Shown here piece after piece: positions 1 through 8,450 of a stretch of DNA of 64,000 nucleotides. This DNA is from JAJDIA01 sp031555145 (GTDB taxonomy: Bacteria > Bacteroidota > Bacteroidia > Bacteroidales > Tannerellaceae). A program made the translations under genes and the position numbers. The stretch is from the NCBI GenBank assembly GCA_031555145.1, contig JAVBUR010000020.1, forward strand, positions 24,865 to 88,864. The letters are read 5' to 3'. Position 1 is the first letter of the stretch, and each line of letters opens with the position of its first letter. A model generated the notes under the pieces. It searched no databases and was not told the DNA's origin. It saw only the letters and a program-made list of their open reading frames with translations.

Positions 1-1
1 A

Positions 2-232
2 ATCAACGCCCCCATACTAGCCCATTATGCCGAGAACGACGCCGGTATAAATGCCGGAATAGCCGCATTTGAAGAAGAACTCAAAAAGCAGCACAAAGAC
101 TACCAGATATATATCTATCCCGGAACAGCCCATGCCTTCAATAATGATACCAACCCGGAACGATATAACGCCGGCGCCGCCAAATTAGCCTGGAGCCGAA
201 CCATCGCTTTCTTCAAGGAAAAGCTCACCTGA
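2..232 (+). CDS. Dienelactone hydrolase family protein, C-terminal part
   Basis: Only the last 76 residues are present; the gene begins before the window. The reading frame contains the stretch YPGTAHAFNND, which matches the region around the catalytic His of dienelactone hydrolase-type alpha/beta hydrolases, and ends in FFKEKLT. Such enzymes hydrolyse ester or lactone bonds with a Cys/Ser-Asp-His triad. The nucleophile and Asp lie outside the window, so the substrate cannot be judged. Third codon positions are very rich in C, as in the genes at 3.3-5.4 kb. Confidence 0.75.
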   Translation: MNAPILAHYAENDAGINAGIAAFEEELKKQHKDYQIYIYPGTAHAFNNDTNPERYNAGAAKLAWSRTIAFFKEKLT

Positions 233-254
233 TTTCAAGGAAAAGCCTACCCGA

Positions 255-1451
255 TTAAAGCGCCCTCTGATCCTCCCTCTTCCAAGCCTCCGATACCGAA
301 TCCACAAACGGCTTGCAATGGTTGAAAAAATACTGATAACCATCGCACAGATAGTTTAATCCCGATTCACCATCCGGCGACGTTATAAACCTATTTCTGG
401 GACATTCGCCGTTACACATATTCCTCACTTTGCAGTCGATACAGTATTGCGGTAACGTATCTCGTTTCGCATCCCCAAATGCCTTTTGTGCAGGATGCCG
501 CAGGAAATACCCCAACTCATGTTCATGTATATTCCCAAGCAACTGCCCTTTTTCGACAAAATGATCGCACGAATAAAAATTCCCATTCCGTTCTATCACC
601 GGAACCCCACCGCATCGCTCCCTGAAGATACACAACGAATGCTCCTGATCGAACGCCGTTCGCAGCGCTTCTTCAAAAATCTGAATCTTAACCCTCCCAA
701 TATCCTTCTCCACCCATTCATCAAAAACCGCAGACAAAAACAGCCCAAACTCAAACGCCGGAACAGACTCCCCCGTAACCGCCTCTTTCTCCCTGGAAAC
801 CTTCTCAACCAACGGTAAAAAAGTAATATAACTCACCCCAAGCCCTTTGAAAAAATCATAAACAACCAACGGATACCTCACATTATAAACATTCACAACA
901 CATAAAACCTCAGGATATACCCCACGCTCCCGCAGCAACTTATAACCATTAAGCGTCTTCTCAAAACTCCCACATCGCTTGGAAGTCTGCCGCGGATTTA
1001 ACGTATAGCGCGTAGCATCATGAAAAACCTCCGGCCCATCCATACTCACCCCAACCACAAACCCATTTGCCGCCAAAAAATCAGCCCATTCCTCCGTAAC
1101 CAGCGTCCCATTCGTCTGAATCCCATTCAAAAAACTCTTCCCCTCCGGCAAATACCTTTTCTGAATAGCCACCGCCCTTTCAAAGAAATCAATCCCCGCC
1201 AACAACGGCTCCCCACCATGCCAGGTAAATAGCACCGTATCCCCCGACGAAGCTGCATAATGCTGCCTTACATACCTCTCCAACGTCTCATCCCCCATAA
1301 CCCCGCTTGAGACATCACCTATAACCCCAGTCGAGTCACCATCATAAAGATCCCCCTTCCCCCAATAATAACAATAGCTGCACCTCAAATTACAACGCGC
1401 CCCCACAGGTTTCACAAACACCTGAAAATCCTCTGTCATTACTCTCCCCAT
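255..1451 (-). CDS. Anaerobic sulfatase-maturating enzyme (radical SAM, SPASM domain)
   Basis: This enzyme converts the active-site Ser or Cys of sulfatases to formylglycine without oxygen. With the start used here, Cys20, Cys24 and Cys27 form the radical-SAM CxxxCxxC motif (CNLRCSYC). The middle has the HGGEPLL motif. The C-terminal third has the Cys pattern of a SPASM domain binding two further iron-sulfur clusters (CGG...YSCDHF...YCIDCKVRNMCNGECP). The frame stays open up to 1538, but a TAnnTTTG promoter box lies inside that extension (1486-1493), which favours the ATG at 1451 or 1439. A short Asp/Gly/Ser-rich insert (DGDSTGVIGD...) follows the first cluster motif. It is the only visible maturase for the four Ser-type sulfatases at 48-56 kb, though it is not linked to them. 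Confidence 0.92.
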   Translation of the reverse strand: MGRVMTEDFQVFVKPVGARCNLRCSYCYYWGKGDLYDGDSTGVIGDVSSGVMGDETLERYVRQHYAASSGDTVLFTWHGGEPLLAGIDFFERAVAIQKRYLPEGKSFLNGIQTNGTLVTEEWADFLAANGFVVGVSMDGPEVFHDATRYTLNPRQTSKRCGSFEKTLNGYKLLRERGVYPEVLCVVNVYNVRYPLVVYDFFKGLGVSYITFLPLVEKVSREKEAVTGESVPAFEFGLFLSAVFDEWVEKDIGRVKIQIFEEALRTAFDQEHSLCIFRERCGGVPVIERNGNFYSCDHFVEKGQLLGNIHEHELGYFLRHPAQKAFGDAKRDTLPQYCIDCKVRNMCNGECPRNRFITSPDGESGLNYLCDGYQYFFNHCKPFVDSVSEAWKREDQRAL

Positions 1452-1485
1452 AATTCTAACTACCTCTTTTCTATACGATTCCTTA

Positions 1486-1493
1486 CAAATGTA
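1486..1493 (-). promoter_or_regulatory. Promoter -7 box for the sulfatase maturase gene
   Basis: On the minus strand this reads TACATTTG, matching the Bacteroidetes -7 consensus TAnnTTTG, about 35 bases before the ATG at 1451. No clear -33 box is seen. Confidence 0.4.
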
Positions 1494-1591
1494 CGATTGT
1501 AAACCAAATCTGTTTATGTTTTCTGCGAAATAAATCACCTCCCTATCCCCAACAACTCTCTATAAGTTAAATTCCATGTTCAAACAGCCAC

Positions 1592-1739
1592 TTCGTACAA
1601 ACTTCTATATCCCTTTGTACAAAGTCAACATCCCTTCGCCCTGCCTTGTATATCATTTGTATATCACAAAACCTCTAACCGATTGATTCTCAATATCCAT
1701 TTTGGCATGCCTAGTGTATGCCTAGTGTTTGGCTATATC
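1592..1739. repeat. Degenerate repeat array with 11-bp period
   Basis: This intergenic stretch between two divergent genes contains several 11-bp units. TTCGTACAAAC, TTCTATATCCC and TTTGTACAAAG are consecutive (1592-1624). TTGTATATCAT and TTGTATATCAC are consecutive (1646-1667). ATGCCTAGTGT occurs twice in a row (1707-1728), followed by TTGGCTATATC. CTTTGTACAAAG (1613-1624) is also a perfect palindrome. No ORF is present. The ATGCCTA core recurs in the array at 35485-35539. Function unknown; a protein-binding array is one possibility because the period is close to one DNA turn. Confidence 0.6.
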
Positions 1740-1774
1740 TCATCCATACCCTTACCAATTATCCCCTTTCCTTC

Positions 1775-1805
1775 TTGTAATTATTCCGGAAATTCACTAA
1801 ATTTG
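1775..1805 (+). promoter_or_regulatory. Putative promoter of the DUF418 gene
   Basis: TTG at 1775-1777 and TAAATTTG at 1798-1805 are 20 bases apart, close to the Bacteroidetes -33/-7 arrangement. The leader to the ATG at 1906 would be about 90 bases. Confidence 0.4.
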
Positions 1806-1905
1806 TCAGTGAAAGAAAAAACCTCTTTTGTCTGAAGCCTTCATCTGATGAATGATGCATTTGAGATAATCTATACGCCAATATGTAAACTAAAAACAAA
1901 AAAAT

Positions 1906-3192
1906 ATGCAAGAAAAAATCGATTCGATGCACGATGCAGGTTTAAATAGTTTACTAACACTCGAACCTGTACAGAACCAGGAAAGGATAGAACTGCTTGA
2001 TACTATACGCGGCTTTGCCCTGTTGGGAATATTAATTGCAAATATGGCTTGGTATAGCAGTCCCGCTCTTTACGCCGATATGTTGGGCAGAAATATGTGG
2101 ACAGGACTCTGGGACACAACAACATCTTCGTTTATAAACCTCTTTGTTCAAGGAAAATTCTACTCAATGTTCTCTTTCCTTTTTGGTTTGGGTTTCGTCC
2201 TATTTTTTGAAAGAGCCAAAGAAAGAACCACAAAGCCCAAACTTCTTTTTTACAGAAGGCTTTTTATTCTATTACTTATCGGCTTGGTACATGCCTTCTT
2301 TATCTGGTACGGCGACATACTTGTTACCTATGCGTTACTTGGTTTTCTGTTACCACTATTCTTTAACCTGAAACCTAAAACACTCATCAAGTGGGTAATT
2401 TCGCTTTTCAGCATATTCCTATTATTTTTAGCTTTTGTGATGGGCTTAGTAGCTTTAGGGGAAATGTTCAATGAAGGAGCTGTTAGCGATAGCCTGCAAC
2501 CATTTTATACCGATATGGAAAGCAGAATGGAAAGCGCTATCCATGCCTATGGACAAGGCACTTTTTCGGAAATAATGGCTCAACGTACTTCCGACACCCT
2601 GTTTTCTTACAGCGGCATATTTGCAAGCCTATTTGTCATATTCCCCCTGTTTTTACTTGGACTTTACGTGGGAGGAAAGAAGATCTTTCAACACATCGAA
2701 ACAAACCTGGCATTAATAAGAAAAACCTGGCAATGGAGCCTTGTCATTGGATTGACAATGAGTATGGTGAAATTTATATTCAAGAACCTGATGGGCGCTG
2801 ACTATTTTTCCTTTGATACCGTGATTCATACAGGCGCTGGATTTCTGGGCGATACAGGACTCTGCCTTTTCTTCATGACCTCAATAATCCTATTGTATCA
2901 AAATAGAAAATGGAAGTCGAAATTAAAGCATTTTTCATACGTGGGCAGAATGGCATTGAGCAATTACCTGCTTCAGTCAATAATATGCACAACCATTTTT
3001 TATAACTATGGCTTAGGACTTTATGGTAAAGTAGGCCCTGCTTTAGGACTGCTCTTATCTATTGTTATTTTCACTATTCAACTCATTATCAGTAAGTATT
3101 GGTTCAGATATTATCAATTCGGCCCTATAGAATGGCTCTGGAAAAGCTTAACTTACAGCAAGCTCTTCAGAATGAAGCTACCTAAAACATAA
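1906..3192 (+). CDS. DUF418 domain-containing membrane protein (YeiB-like)
   Basis: A 428-residue polytopic membrane protein. After a short soluble N-terminus comes the family hallmark RIELLDTIRGFALLGILIAN, which starts the first membrane helix. About ten hydrophobic segments follow, and the C-terminal YQFGPIEWLWKSLTY matches the end of DUF418 proteins (typical closing motif fGPlEWlwR). The family is common in bacteria and resembles acyltransferase-3 membrane proteins; its transport or transfer activity is not established. It stands alone, divergent from the maturase gene, behind a possible promoter near 1800. Confidence 0.88.
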   Translation: MQEKIDSMHDAGLNSLLTLEPVQNQERIELLDTIRGFALLGILIANMAWYSSPALYADMLGRNMWTGLWDTTTSSFINLFVQGKFYSMFSFLFGLGFVLFFERAKERTTKPKLLFYRRLFILLLIGLVHAFFIWYGDILVTYALLGFLLPLFFNLKPKTLIKWVISLFSIFLLFLAFVMGLVALGEMFNEGAVSDSLQPFYTDMESRMESAIHAYGQGTFSEIMAQRTSDTLFSYSGIFASLFVIFPLFLLGLYVGGKKIFQHIETNLALIRKTWQWSLVIGLTMSMVKFIFKNLMGADYFSFDTVIHTGAGFLGDTGLCLFFMTSIILLYQNRKWKSKLKHFSYVGRMALSNYLLQSIICTTIFYNYGLGLYGKVGPALGLLLSIVIFTIQLIISKYWFRYYQFGPIEWLWKSLTYSKLFRMKLPKT

Positions 3193-3295
3193 AGCCCCAT
3201 TATCGCCATCTATCCCCTCCAACAACTCTCTCCTGCAAACTGTTATATAAAAACAGCAGTGACAATTCAGTCTCACCCCATTAAAAATCCCCTAT

Positions 3296-4531
3296 ATGAA
3301 ATCTCTTAGAATCATCCTCGTCAGCATATCATCCATGCTCATCATCTCCGCCTTCGCCGATTGCAATAAAGACACCTCACAGGAGGAGCAAGACCCCCAA
3401 ACCCTCCCCCCTGTAGAAACCCAAAAGCCCAACACCACCTATAAACCCGCCTTTGAAGGCCAAACTCGCATCGCAGGTGTAAAAACAACCACCCCCTACC
3501 AAGTCACAATCCTCACAGACGCCCTCTCAAAACCATGGGCCGTAACCTCCCTTCCCGACGGTCGCTTAGTCATAACTGAAAAAGCCGGAACCCTCCGCAT
3601 CGCCACCACCACCGGCCAACTTAGTGCCTCCATCACCGGATTCCCCGAAGTGGACGACCGATCACAGGGAGGCCTCCTTGATGTAGCATCTGCACCCGAC
3701 TTTGAAACAAGCCGGCTACTCTATTTCACCTTTGCCGAAAAAACACCCCAAGGCTCACTCACCGCCGTAGGAAAAGGAACCCTTTCCGCCGACGAAAAAC
3801 GCATCGACAACTTCCAAACCATCTACCGTGCCATACCCTACTTTGATAACAGCATGCACTTCGGAAGCCGCATCACATTCGACGACAATGGCAACCTCTT
3901 CATCTCCACCGGTGAACGCTCCGACCTCGCAACCCGCCCCAAAGCCCAACTGCTCGACAACGGATACGGCAAAGTAATCAACATCACCCCCGCCGGAGAC
4001 CCCGTCCCCGGAAACCCCTTCATCAATACCCCCGGCGCCCTCCCCGAAATCTACTCCTACGGACATCGCAACCCCCAGGGATTAGCTATCCACCCCGTCA
4101 CCCGCGAACTATGGCTCTCCGAAATGGGACCGCGTGGCGGCGACGAGATCAATCTCATAAAACCCGGCCGGAATTATGGCTGGGCCACCATCACCTACGG
4201 AATCGAATATAGCGGACAACCCGTAGGCGACGGTATTACCCAAAAACAAGGCCTCGAACAACCCATCTATTACTGGGACCCCGTACTCTCACCCAGCGGC
4301 ATGACCTTCTATACCTCAGCCACCATCCCCGAATGGCAAAACAACCTCTTCATCGGCGGACTCAGCAGCAAACACATTGCCCGCATCGTACTGAAAAACA
4401 ACAAAGTAATCGGCGAAGAACGACTCCTCACCGATGAAAACCAACGCTTCCGCGACGTAGGCGAAGGAAAAGACGGCGCCCTCTACGCTGTAACCGACGA
4501 AGGACGACTATACAAAATCGCTAAAAAATGA
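3296..4531 (+). CDS. PQQ-dependent sugar dehydrogenase-like lipoprotein (GSDH family)
   Basis: A 411-residue exported protein of the soluble glucose/sorbosone dehydrogenase family, a six-bladed propeller that oxidises aldose sugars with PQQ. The N-terminus has a hydrophobic signal followed by Cys23 with Asp/Glu residues after it, consistent with a surface lipoprotein, although the residue before Cys is Asp, which is unusual. Family blocks are clear: KPWAVTSLPDGRLVITEKAG near the start, then YSYGHRNPQGLAIHP, GPRGGDEINLI and GRNYGWATITYG. Its stop codon overlaps the start of the patatin gene (ATGA), so the two are probably co-translated. Codon third positions are strongly C-rich. I see no PQQ synthesis genes, so the cofactor may have to be acquired. 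Confidence 0.85.
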   Translation: MKSLRIILVSISSMLIISAFADCNKDTSQEEQDPQTLPPVETQKPNTTYKPAFEGQTRIAGVKTTTPYQVTILTDALSKPWAVTSLPDGRLVITEKAGTLRIATTTGQLSASITGFPEVDDRSQGGLLDVASAPDFETSRLLYFTFAEKTPQGSLTAVGKGTLSADEKRIDNFQTIYRAIPYFDNSMHFGSRITFDDNGNLFISTGERSDLATRPKAQLLDNGYGKVINITPAGDPVPGNPFINTPGALPEIYSYGHRNPQGLAIHPVTRELWLSEMGPRGGDEINLIKPGRNYGWATITYGIEYSGQPVGDGITQKQGLEQPIYYWDPVLSPSGMTFYTSATIPEWQNNLFIGGLSSKHIARIVLKNNKVIGEERLLTDENQRFRDVGEGKDGALYAVTDEGRLYKIAKK

Positions 4532-5355
4532 AACCAACCTATAACTGGGGTATCGCCCTTAGCGGCGGCGGCATAAGAGGCTTTGCCCACTTAGGCGCAT
4601 TAACCGCACTAAAAGAGCAAGGCATAGAGCCCGACATCATCTCCGGAACAAGTATCGGCTCCATCGTCGCCGCCATGTACGCCGACGGCCACACCCCCGA
4701 AAGCGTTTACGAAATGTTTAAAACCATCAAACTCAAAGACATCGCCACCACCAATTTCTTTGACCACGGCGGCATCCTCAAAATAACCCCCATCCAACAT
4801 CTCCTCGAAAAACACTTGCACGCCAAACGCTTTGAAGACCTACGCATCCCCTTGCGGATCATCGCCTCCGACATCGAAGAAGGAACTGCCCATTGCTTTT
4901 CTGAGGGAGAATTAATCCCCGCTATCATCGCCTCCTGTTCCATCCCCATCGTATTCACCCCTGTGGAAATCAACGGCCACTATTACGTTGACGGCGGTGT
5001 TTTCGACAACTTCCCCGTCAAATGCATCCGTAAAGAATGCCGCAAAGTCATCGGCATCAACGTAAGCCCCATCACACAAATGAAATACGACAAATCCCTC
5101 AAATACATCATCGAACGCACCATGAACTACATGGTCGGAGCCAACACCACCGAAGCCATCAAATTATGCGACCACTACATCACCGTCGCCGACCTTTCAA
5201 ACTACTACCTTCTTGATACAAAAGGTGTAAACGACCTGTATCAAAAAGGATATGAAATGGTACAATCATACCTCAATCAAAACCAGAAAACCATCAACAA
5301 AAACAAAAAAAATATCCTGTCAAACAATTGGTTCGACAGGATAAAGCAACACTAA
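4528..5355 (+). CDS. Patatin-like phospholipase (RssA-type)
   Basis: A 275-residue cytoplasmic patatin-family lipid acyl hydrolase. It has the glycine-rich oxyanion motif SGGGIRGFAHLGAL, the nucleophile elbow GTSIGS with Ser42, and the catalytic DGG motif with Asp155 (YYVDGGVFDN), giving a Ser-Asp dyad. Length fits the stand-alone bacterial RssA/YchK class. No signal peptide is visible. Its ATG overlaps the stop of the sugar dehydrogenase gene by 4 bases, so the pair forms a tight operon, although a shared pathway is not obvious. Confidence 0.9.
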   Translation: MKPTYNWGIALSGGGIRGFAHLGALTALKEQGIEPDIISGTSIGSIVAAMYADGHTPESVYEMFKTIKLKDIATTNFFDHGGILKITPIQHLLEKHLHAKRFEDLRIPLRIIASDIEEGTAHCFSEGELIPAIIASCSIPIVFTPVEINGHYYVDGGVFDNFPVKCIRKECRKVIGINVSPITQMKYDKSLKYIIERTMNYMVGANTTEAIKLCDHYITVADLSNYYLLDTKGVNDLYQKGYEMVQSYLNQNQKTINKNKKNILSNNWFDRIKQH

Positions 5356-5422
5356 GACCCTAAACAAAACCGTCCTTCTTGCTGTTATCATCATAGTTGT
5401 CTTACAGTATAAAAGAACAGTC

Positions 5423-6424
5423 ATGTCATATAAAATAGCCTTTTTCGATAGTAAACCATATGATGAAGATATCTTTGGACGGATCAATAAGAAATTCGGG
5501 TTTGAAATATCCTATTTCAGCGAGCACCTGAATCGTAAAAATGTGATATTGGCCGAAGGATCAGATGTTGTCTGCATTTTTGTCAACGCCGTGGTGGATT
5601 CCAAAGTGATTGACGAACTTTACCGGATGGGAGTCAAGCTGATCGCATTGCGATGTGCCGGATTTAATAACGTAGACATAGCTGCCGCCTCCGGAAAAAT
5701 CCCCGTTGTGCGTGTACCCGAGTATTCACCTCATGCCGTGGCTGAACATACGGTAGCCCTCATGTTATGCCTGAATCGTAAAATACACAGAGCCTATTGG
5801 CGAACCCGGGACGGAAATTTCTCTTTGGGTGGATTTCAAGGGTTCGACATGTGTGGAAAAACAGCCGGAGTAGTAGGCACCGGTAAAATTGGTAAAGCAT
5901 TGATCAAAATACTGCTTGGGTTTGGTATGAAAATCCTGGCATATGACTTATATCCGGACACCCAATTTGCCAAAGAAACAGGCATTACCTACGTTCCTCT
6001 GAACACCCTATACGCCCAATCCGACATCATATCGCTCCATTGCCCCTTAACAAAAGAAACCGAACACATGATTGATAAAGCCGCCATCGATCAAATGAAA
6101 CCTGGCGTAACAATAATCAATACAGGAAGAGGAAAATTAATCCATACCACAGCCCTGGTCGCCGGACTCAAGTGCAAAAAAATTGGATTTGCCGGATTGG
6201 ATGTGTACGAAGAAGAAACAGCCTATTTTTACGAAGACCGTTCGGACATGGTCATGACAGATGATATTCTAGCCCGATTGCTCACCTTCAACAATGTGAT
6301 CGTCACTTCTCACCAGGCATTTTTCACCAAAGAAGCCATGGAAAATATCGCCGAAACCACCTTGCAAAATATACTTGATCTTCAAGATGGAAAAGAATTA
6401 AAAAATGAAATCCGTTATAAGTAA
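5423..6424 (+). CDS. ldhA: D-lactate dehydrogenase (2-hydroxyacid dehydrogenase)
   Basis: A 333-residue NAD-dependent D-2-hydroxyacid dehydrogenase that reduces pyruvate to D-lactate in fermentation. The Rossmann motif GTGKIG is at residues 152-157. Catalytic residues are in their usual places: Arg234 (NTGRGKLI), Glu near 261-263 (DVYEEE) and His295 (SHQAFF). The N-terminal MSYKIAFFDSKPYDE is typical of fermentative LdhA rather than of phosphoglycerate dehydrogenase. It is monocistronic, with a hairpin terminator right after it. Codon use is less C-rich than in the two genes before it. Confidence 0.9.
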   Translation: MSYKIAFFDSKPYDEDIFGRINKKFGFEISYFSEHLNRKNVILAEGSDVVCIFVNAVVDSKVIDELYRMGVKLIALRCAGFNNVDIAAASGKIPVVRVPEYSPHAVAEHTVALMLCLNRKIHRAYWRTRDGNFSLGGFQGFDMCGKTAGVVGTGKIGKALIKILLGFGMKILAYDLYPDTQFAKETGITYVPLNTLYAQSDIISLHCPLTKETEHMIDKAAIDQMKPGVTIINTGRGKLIHTTALVAGLKCKKIGFAGLDVYEEETAYFYEDRSDMVMTDDILARLLTFNNVIVTSHQAFFTKEAMENIAETTLQNILDLQDGKELKNEIRYK

Positions 6425-6437
6425 GCCGTAACAAGAA

Positions 6438-6479
6438 AAACCGGAGAACGCCTTCCAGTCCTCCCCGGTTTCTTCCCTT
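6438..6479 (+). terminator. Terminator after ldhA
   Basis: AAACCGG (6438-6444) pairs with CCGGTTT (6465-6471), followed by a pyrimidine run ending in six T. The same hairpin with almost the same loop sequence recurs at 17938-17971. Confidence 0.7.
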
Positions 6480-6506
6480 TTTTGATCGTTATACCCATCA
6501 CCTCGA

Positions 6507-6831
6507 TCATACCATCATCTCCGGCGTCTTCAGCCCTATATCAGCGCAATCACCTATCCATCCTTGGAAAGAGGACAAGGCTCGGAAGAGTCGCCTTCCG
6601 ATTTCAGATCAAGCACTTTTCCAGTCTGATCTTCCACCGCAATCCCTATCGGTTGCCCCTGTCCATCTTACACAAAACCTGTCACGACGAACGACTGATT
6701 ACCCGTCAACCTCGGAAATCCAATTGCAGACAATTCCCTTTCTCGAATATCCCCTTTCGTTCTACCCTTATGGGAAAACATGATAAATTGGTTTTGAATC
6801 CTTGGAATTTTACAATCTCCTTGTATTTCAC
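6507..6831 (-). pseudogene. Decayed copy of the small gene at 18006-18227
   Basis: The minus strand reads SEPCPLSKDG-stop-VIALI-stop-G, against SEPCPLSKDGEVIALIEG in the intact gene. Both Glu codons (GAG) have become TAG. A one-base deletion then shifts the frame, and after correction the copy reads GLKTPEMMV and stops at the same place as the intact gene. Upstream, another stop interrupts FVVTGFV, and a further frame change leads to a start-like GTG at 6831 that touches the DUF1905 stop codon. The 3' half is clearly alignable with the copy at 18 kb; the 5' half has diverged. This fills the otherwise gene-free stretch after ldhA. Confidence 0.75.
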
Positions 6832-7118
6832 TAAATCCAGATACAAACTTTTACCTCTTTGTCAACCCCGATATTTTCCCTTTTCCTTATGTCTGTTTTG
6901 ATTGGAAGCAGATATGTTTTACGTTTCGTGTCAAACCAGATGGCGGTTTCCCACTGGCTGTCGCCGATTTTTGCCATCGCTTTCATCCGTCCCCAACCTT
7001 CTTCCTGAAATCTCAGATTCTCCCTGATTTCGCTTGCCATTTCTTCGGGGAGGGAAACGAAATACCAACACTGTTGCCAAGGAGTGGCTAAAAACTCATA
7101 TTTTATTCTGTTTTTCAT
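6831..7118 (-). CDS. DUF1905 domain-containing protein
   Basis: A 95-residue cytoplasmic protein. WYFVSLPEEMASEIRE, then GWGRMKAMAKIGDSQWETAIWFD and YLLPIKTDIRKREN, follow the DUF1905 pattern of a small beta-barrel fold. The function of the family is unknown. It starts one base after the MmcQ/YjbR stop codon, so both are read from one transcript. The association of DUF1905 with YdeI-type proteins is common, and a YdeI family gene lies 600 bases away on the other strand. Confidence 0.85.
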   Translation of the reverse strand: MKNRIKYEFLATPWQQCWYFVSLPEEMASEIRENLRFQEEGWGRMKAMAKIGDSQWETAIWFDTKRKTYLLPIKTDIRKRENIGVDKEVKVCIWI

Positions 7119-7119
7119 T

Positions 7120-7488
7120 TCAACTGTTCCGGTATTCTTCCTGTTTCTTTTTCGGTAATTTCAGGATTACTTCATCTGTCGAATGACGAATTAGTTCTTT
7201 AATCAGGTCGCCAGGTACGTCGCTTTCCAACGTAATCCAATTCCACAAAAGAGTTTTAAAATCATCAGGATTTATTCCGTCATATTCTTCACGCAGTTCT
7301 ACCGACCTTTCCGGATTGCATTTAAGGTATGCCTTGAATATACCATCTTGGGGTTCCAACGGAATATAGACAAATACCTTCTCCATTACTTTACATACCA
7401 ACACTTTGTGGTTTTGTAAAGAAATAGATTCAACAGCCCCTTTTACCGATAGGCAATATTTTATCAATTCCTCAATATTCATTTTCAA
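7120..7488 (-). CDS. MmcQ/YjbR family protein
   Basis: A 122-residue protein of the MmcQ/YjbR (DUF419) family, which has a CyaY-like fold and is often labelled DNA-binding. The start MNIEELIKYCLSVKGAVES, the central VFVYIPLEP and LKCNPERSVELREEYDGINP, and WNWITLESDVPGDLIKELIRHS are family landmarks. The ATG at 7482 (third codon) may be the true start. First gene of a two-gene unit with DUF1905. A TACCTTTG box lies about 55 bases upstream. Confidence 0.88.
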   Translation of the reverse strand: MKMNIEELIKYCLSVKGAVESISLQNHKVLVCKVMEKVFVYIPLEPQDGIFKAYLKCNPERSVELREEYDGINPDDFKTLLWNWITLESDVPGDLIKELIRHSTDEVILKLPKKKQEEYRNS

Positions 7489-7540
7489 TTAGTGTTTTTA
7501 GCGATAATACAATACGAAACACCCCTTCTTTGTACTCCTG

Positions 7541-7548
7541 CAAAGGTA
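7541..7548 (-). promoter_or_regulatory. Promoter -7 box for the MmcQ/YjbR-DUF1905 unit
   Basis: Reads TACCTTTG followed by CAGG on the minus strand, a good match to TAnnTTTG. The -33 box is unclear. Confidence 0.45.
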
Positions 7549-7708
7549 CAATCTTTACTTGAATAAGTGGGAAGACCATTCATCAACACCTCAAAATTTA
7601 GTATCTTTGGCGATTATCTGTAAGCCGTTAAGCTATCGGAACCTGCGTGTATATATCCCATATTACCGTCCGACATGGACATAAAATAATTAGTTTGAAT
7701 AACTTGTT

Positions 7709-8278
7709 ATGACAACCCCCAATAAAATCAAGTATTTTGAAAATCGAGAAGACTGGCGAAAGTGGCTGACTAACAACTTCGAAACAACCAATGAAGTCTG
7801 GTTTGTATTCCCTCAAAAGTCGTCAGGCAAAAAAAGCATTTTATACAATGACGCAGTTGAAGAAGCCCTTTGTTTCGATTGGGTTGACAGCACAATAAAA
7901 TCACTTGACAGTGAACATAAAGTCCAGCGCTTCACCCCCAGAAACCCTAAAAGCACATACTCGCAAGCCAACAAGGAAAGGCTTAAATGGCTATTGGAAA
8001 ATAAAATGATACACCCAGCATTTGAGGATAAAATACAAAATATTTTGTCTGAGCCATTTATTTACCCAAATGACATAATCGACAAATTAAAAGAAGATAA
8101 AATAGTATGGAAAAACTATCAACATTTTTCTGAGGCATATAAACGTATCCGAATCGCATACATTGAAGCCGCAAGGAAGCGGCCAGCAGAATTTGAAAAA
8201 CGGTTAACCCACTTCGTTAGCAAAACGAAAGAAAATAAAAAAATAACAGGATTTGGCGGAATTGAAAAATACTATTAA
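7709..8278 (+). CDS. YdeI/OmpD-associated family protein
   Basis: A 189-residue cytoplasmic protein matching the YdeI/OmpD-associated family: FENREDWRKWL at the start, EVWFVFPQKSSGKKSILYNDAVEEALCFDWVDS, then RFTPRNPKSTYSQANKERL, and a C-terminal helix pair ending with KKITGFGGIEKYY. Family members have been linked to resistance to antimicrobial peptides, but the biochemical role is unproven. A TATCTTTG box at 7600-7607 could serve as its promoter. Low GC compared with the core genes around the island. Confidence 0.88.
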   Translation: MTTPNKIKYFENREDWRKWLTNNFETTNEVWFVFPQKSSGKKSILYNDAVEEALCFDWVDSTIKSLDSEHKVQRFTPRNPKSTYSQANKERLKWLLENKMIHPAFEDKIQNILSEPFIYPNDIIDKLKEDKIVWKNYQHFSEAYKRIRIAYIEAARKRPAEFEKRLTHFVSKTKENKKITGFGGIEKYY

Positions 8279-8295
8279 AACAAACAGAAGTAAAC

Positions 8296-8410
8296 AGTAA
8301 TATGGATCGTGACTTACGCTACCCGCAGGCTGGATGCTTGAAATGATAGCCGACAAGGTGTAGGGTGGGGGAGACACCAGGCCGGCGACTTTCCAAAACC
8401 TGCAACTAAA
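8296..8410. other. GC-rich non-coding stretch
   Basis: Between the YdeI gene and dinB lies about 110 bases that are clearly richer in G and C than the flanks, including a G-rich run near 8363 and the sequence GGCCGGCGA. No reading frame in it resembles a gene I know. It may be the remnant of an insertion or an RNA element; I cannot decide. Confidence 0.3.
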
Positions 8411-8450
8411 CAAAGAAAGCGAAAAAGATGCTATATGATCCTTGTTTTGG

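Noticed and set aside
8204..8413. 69-residue frame on the minus strand overlapping the YdeI gene end
   Set aside because: It overlaps a well-supported gene, has no family features, and its codon use looks random.
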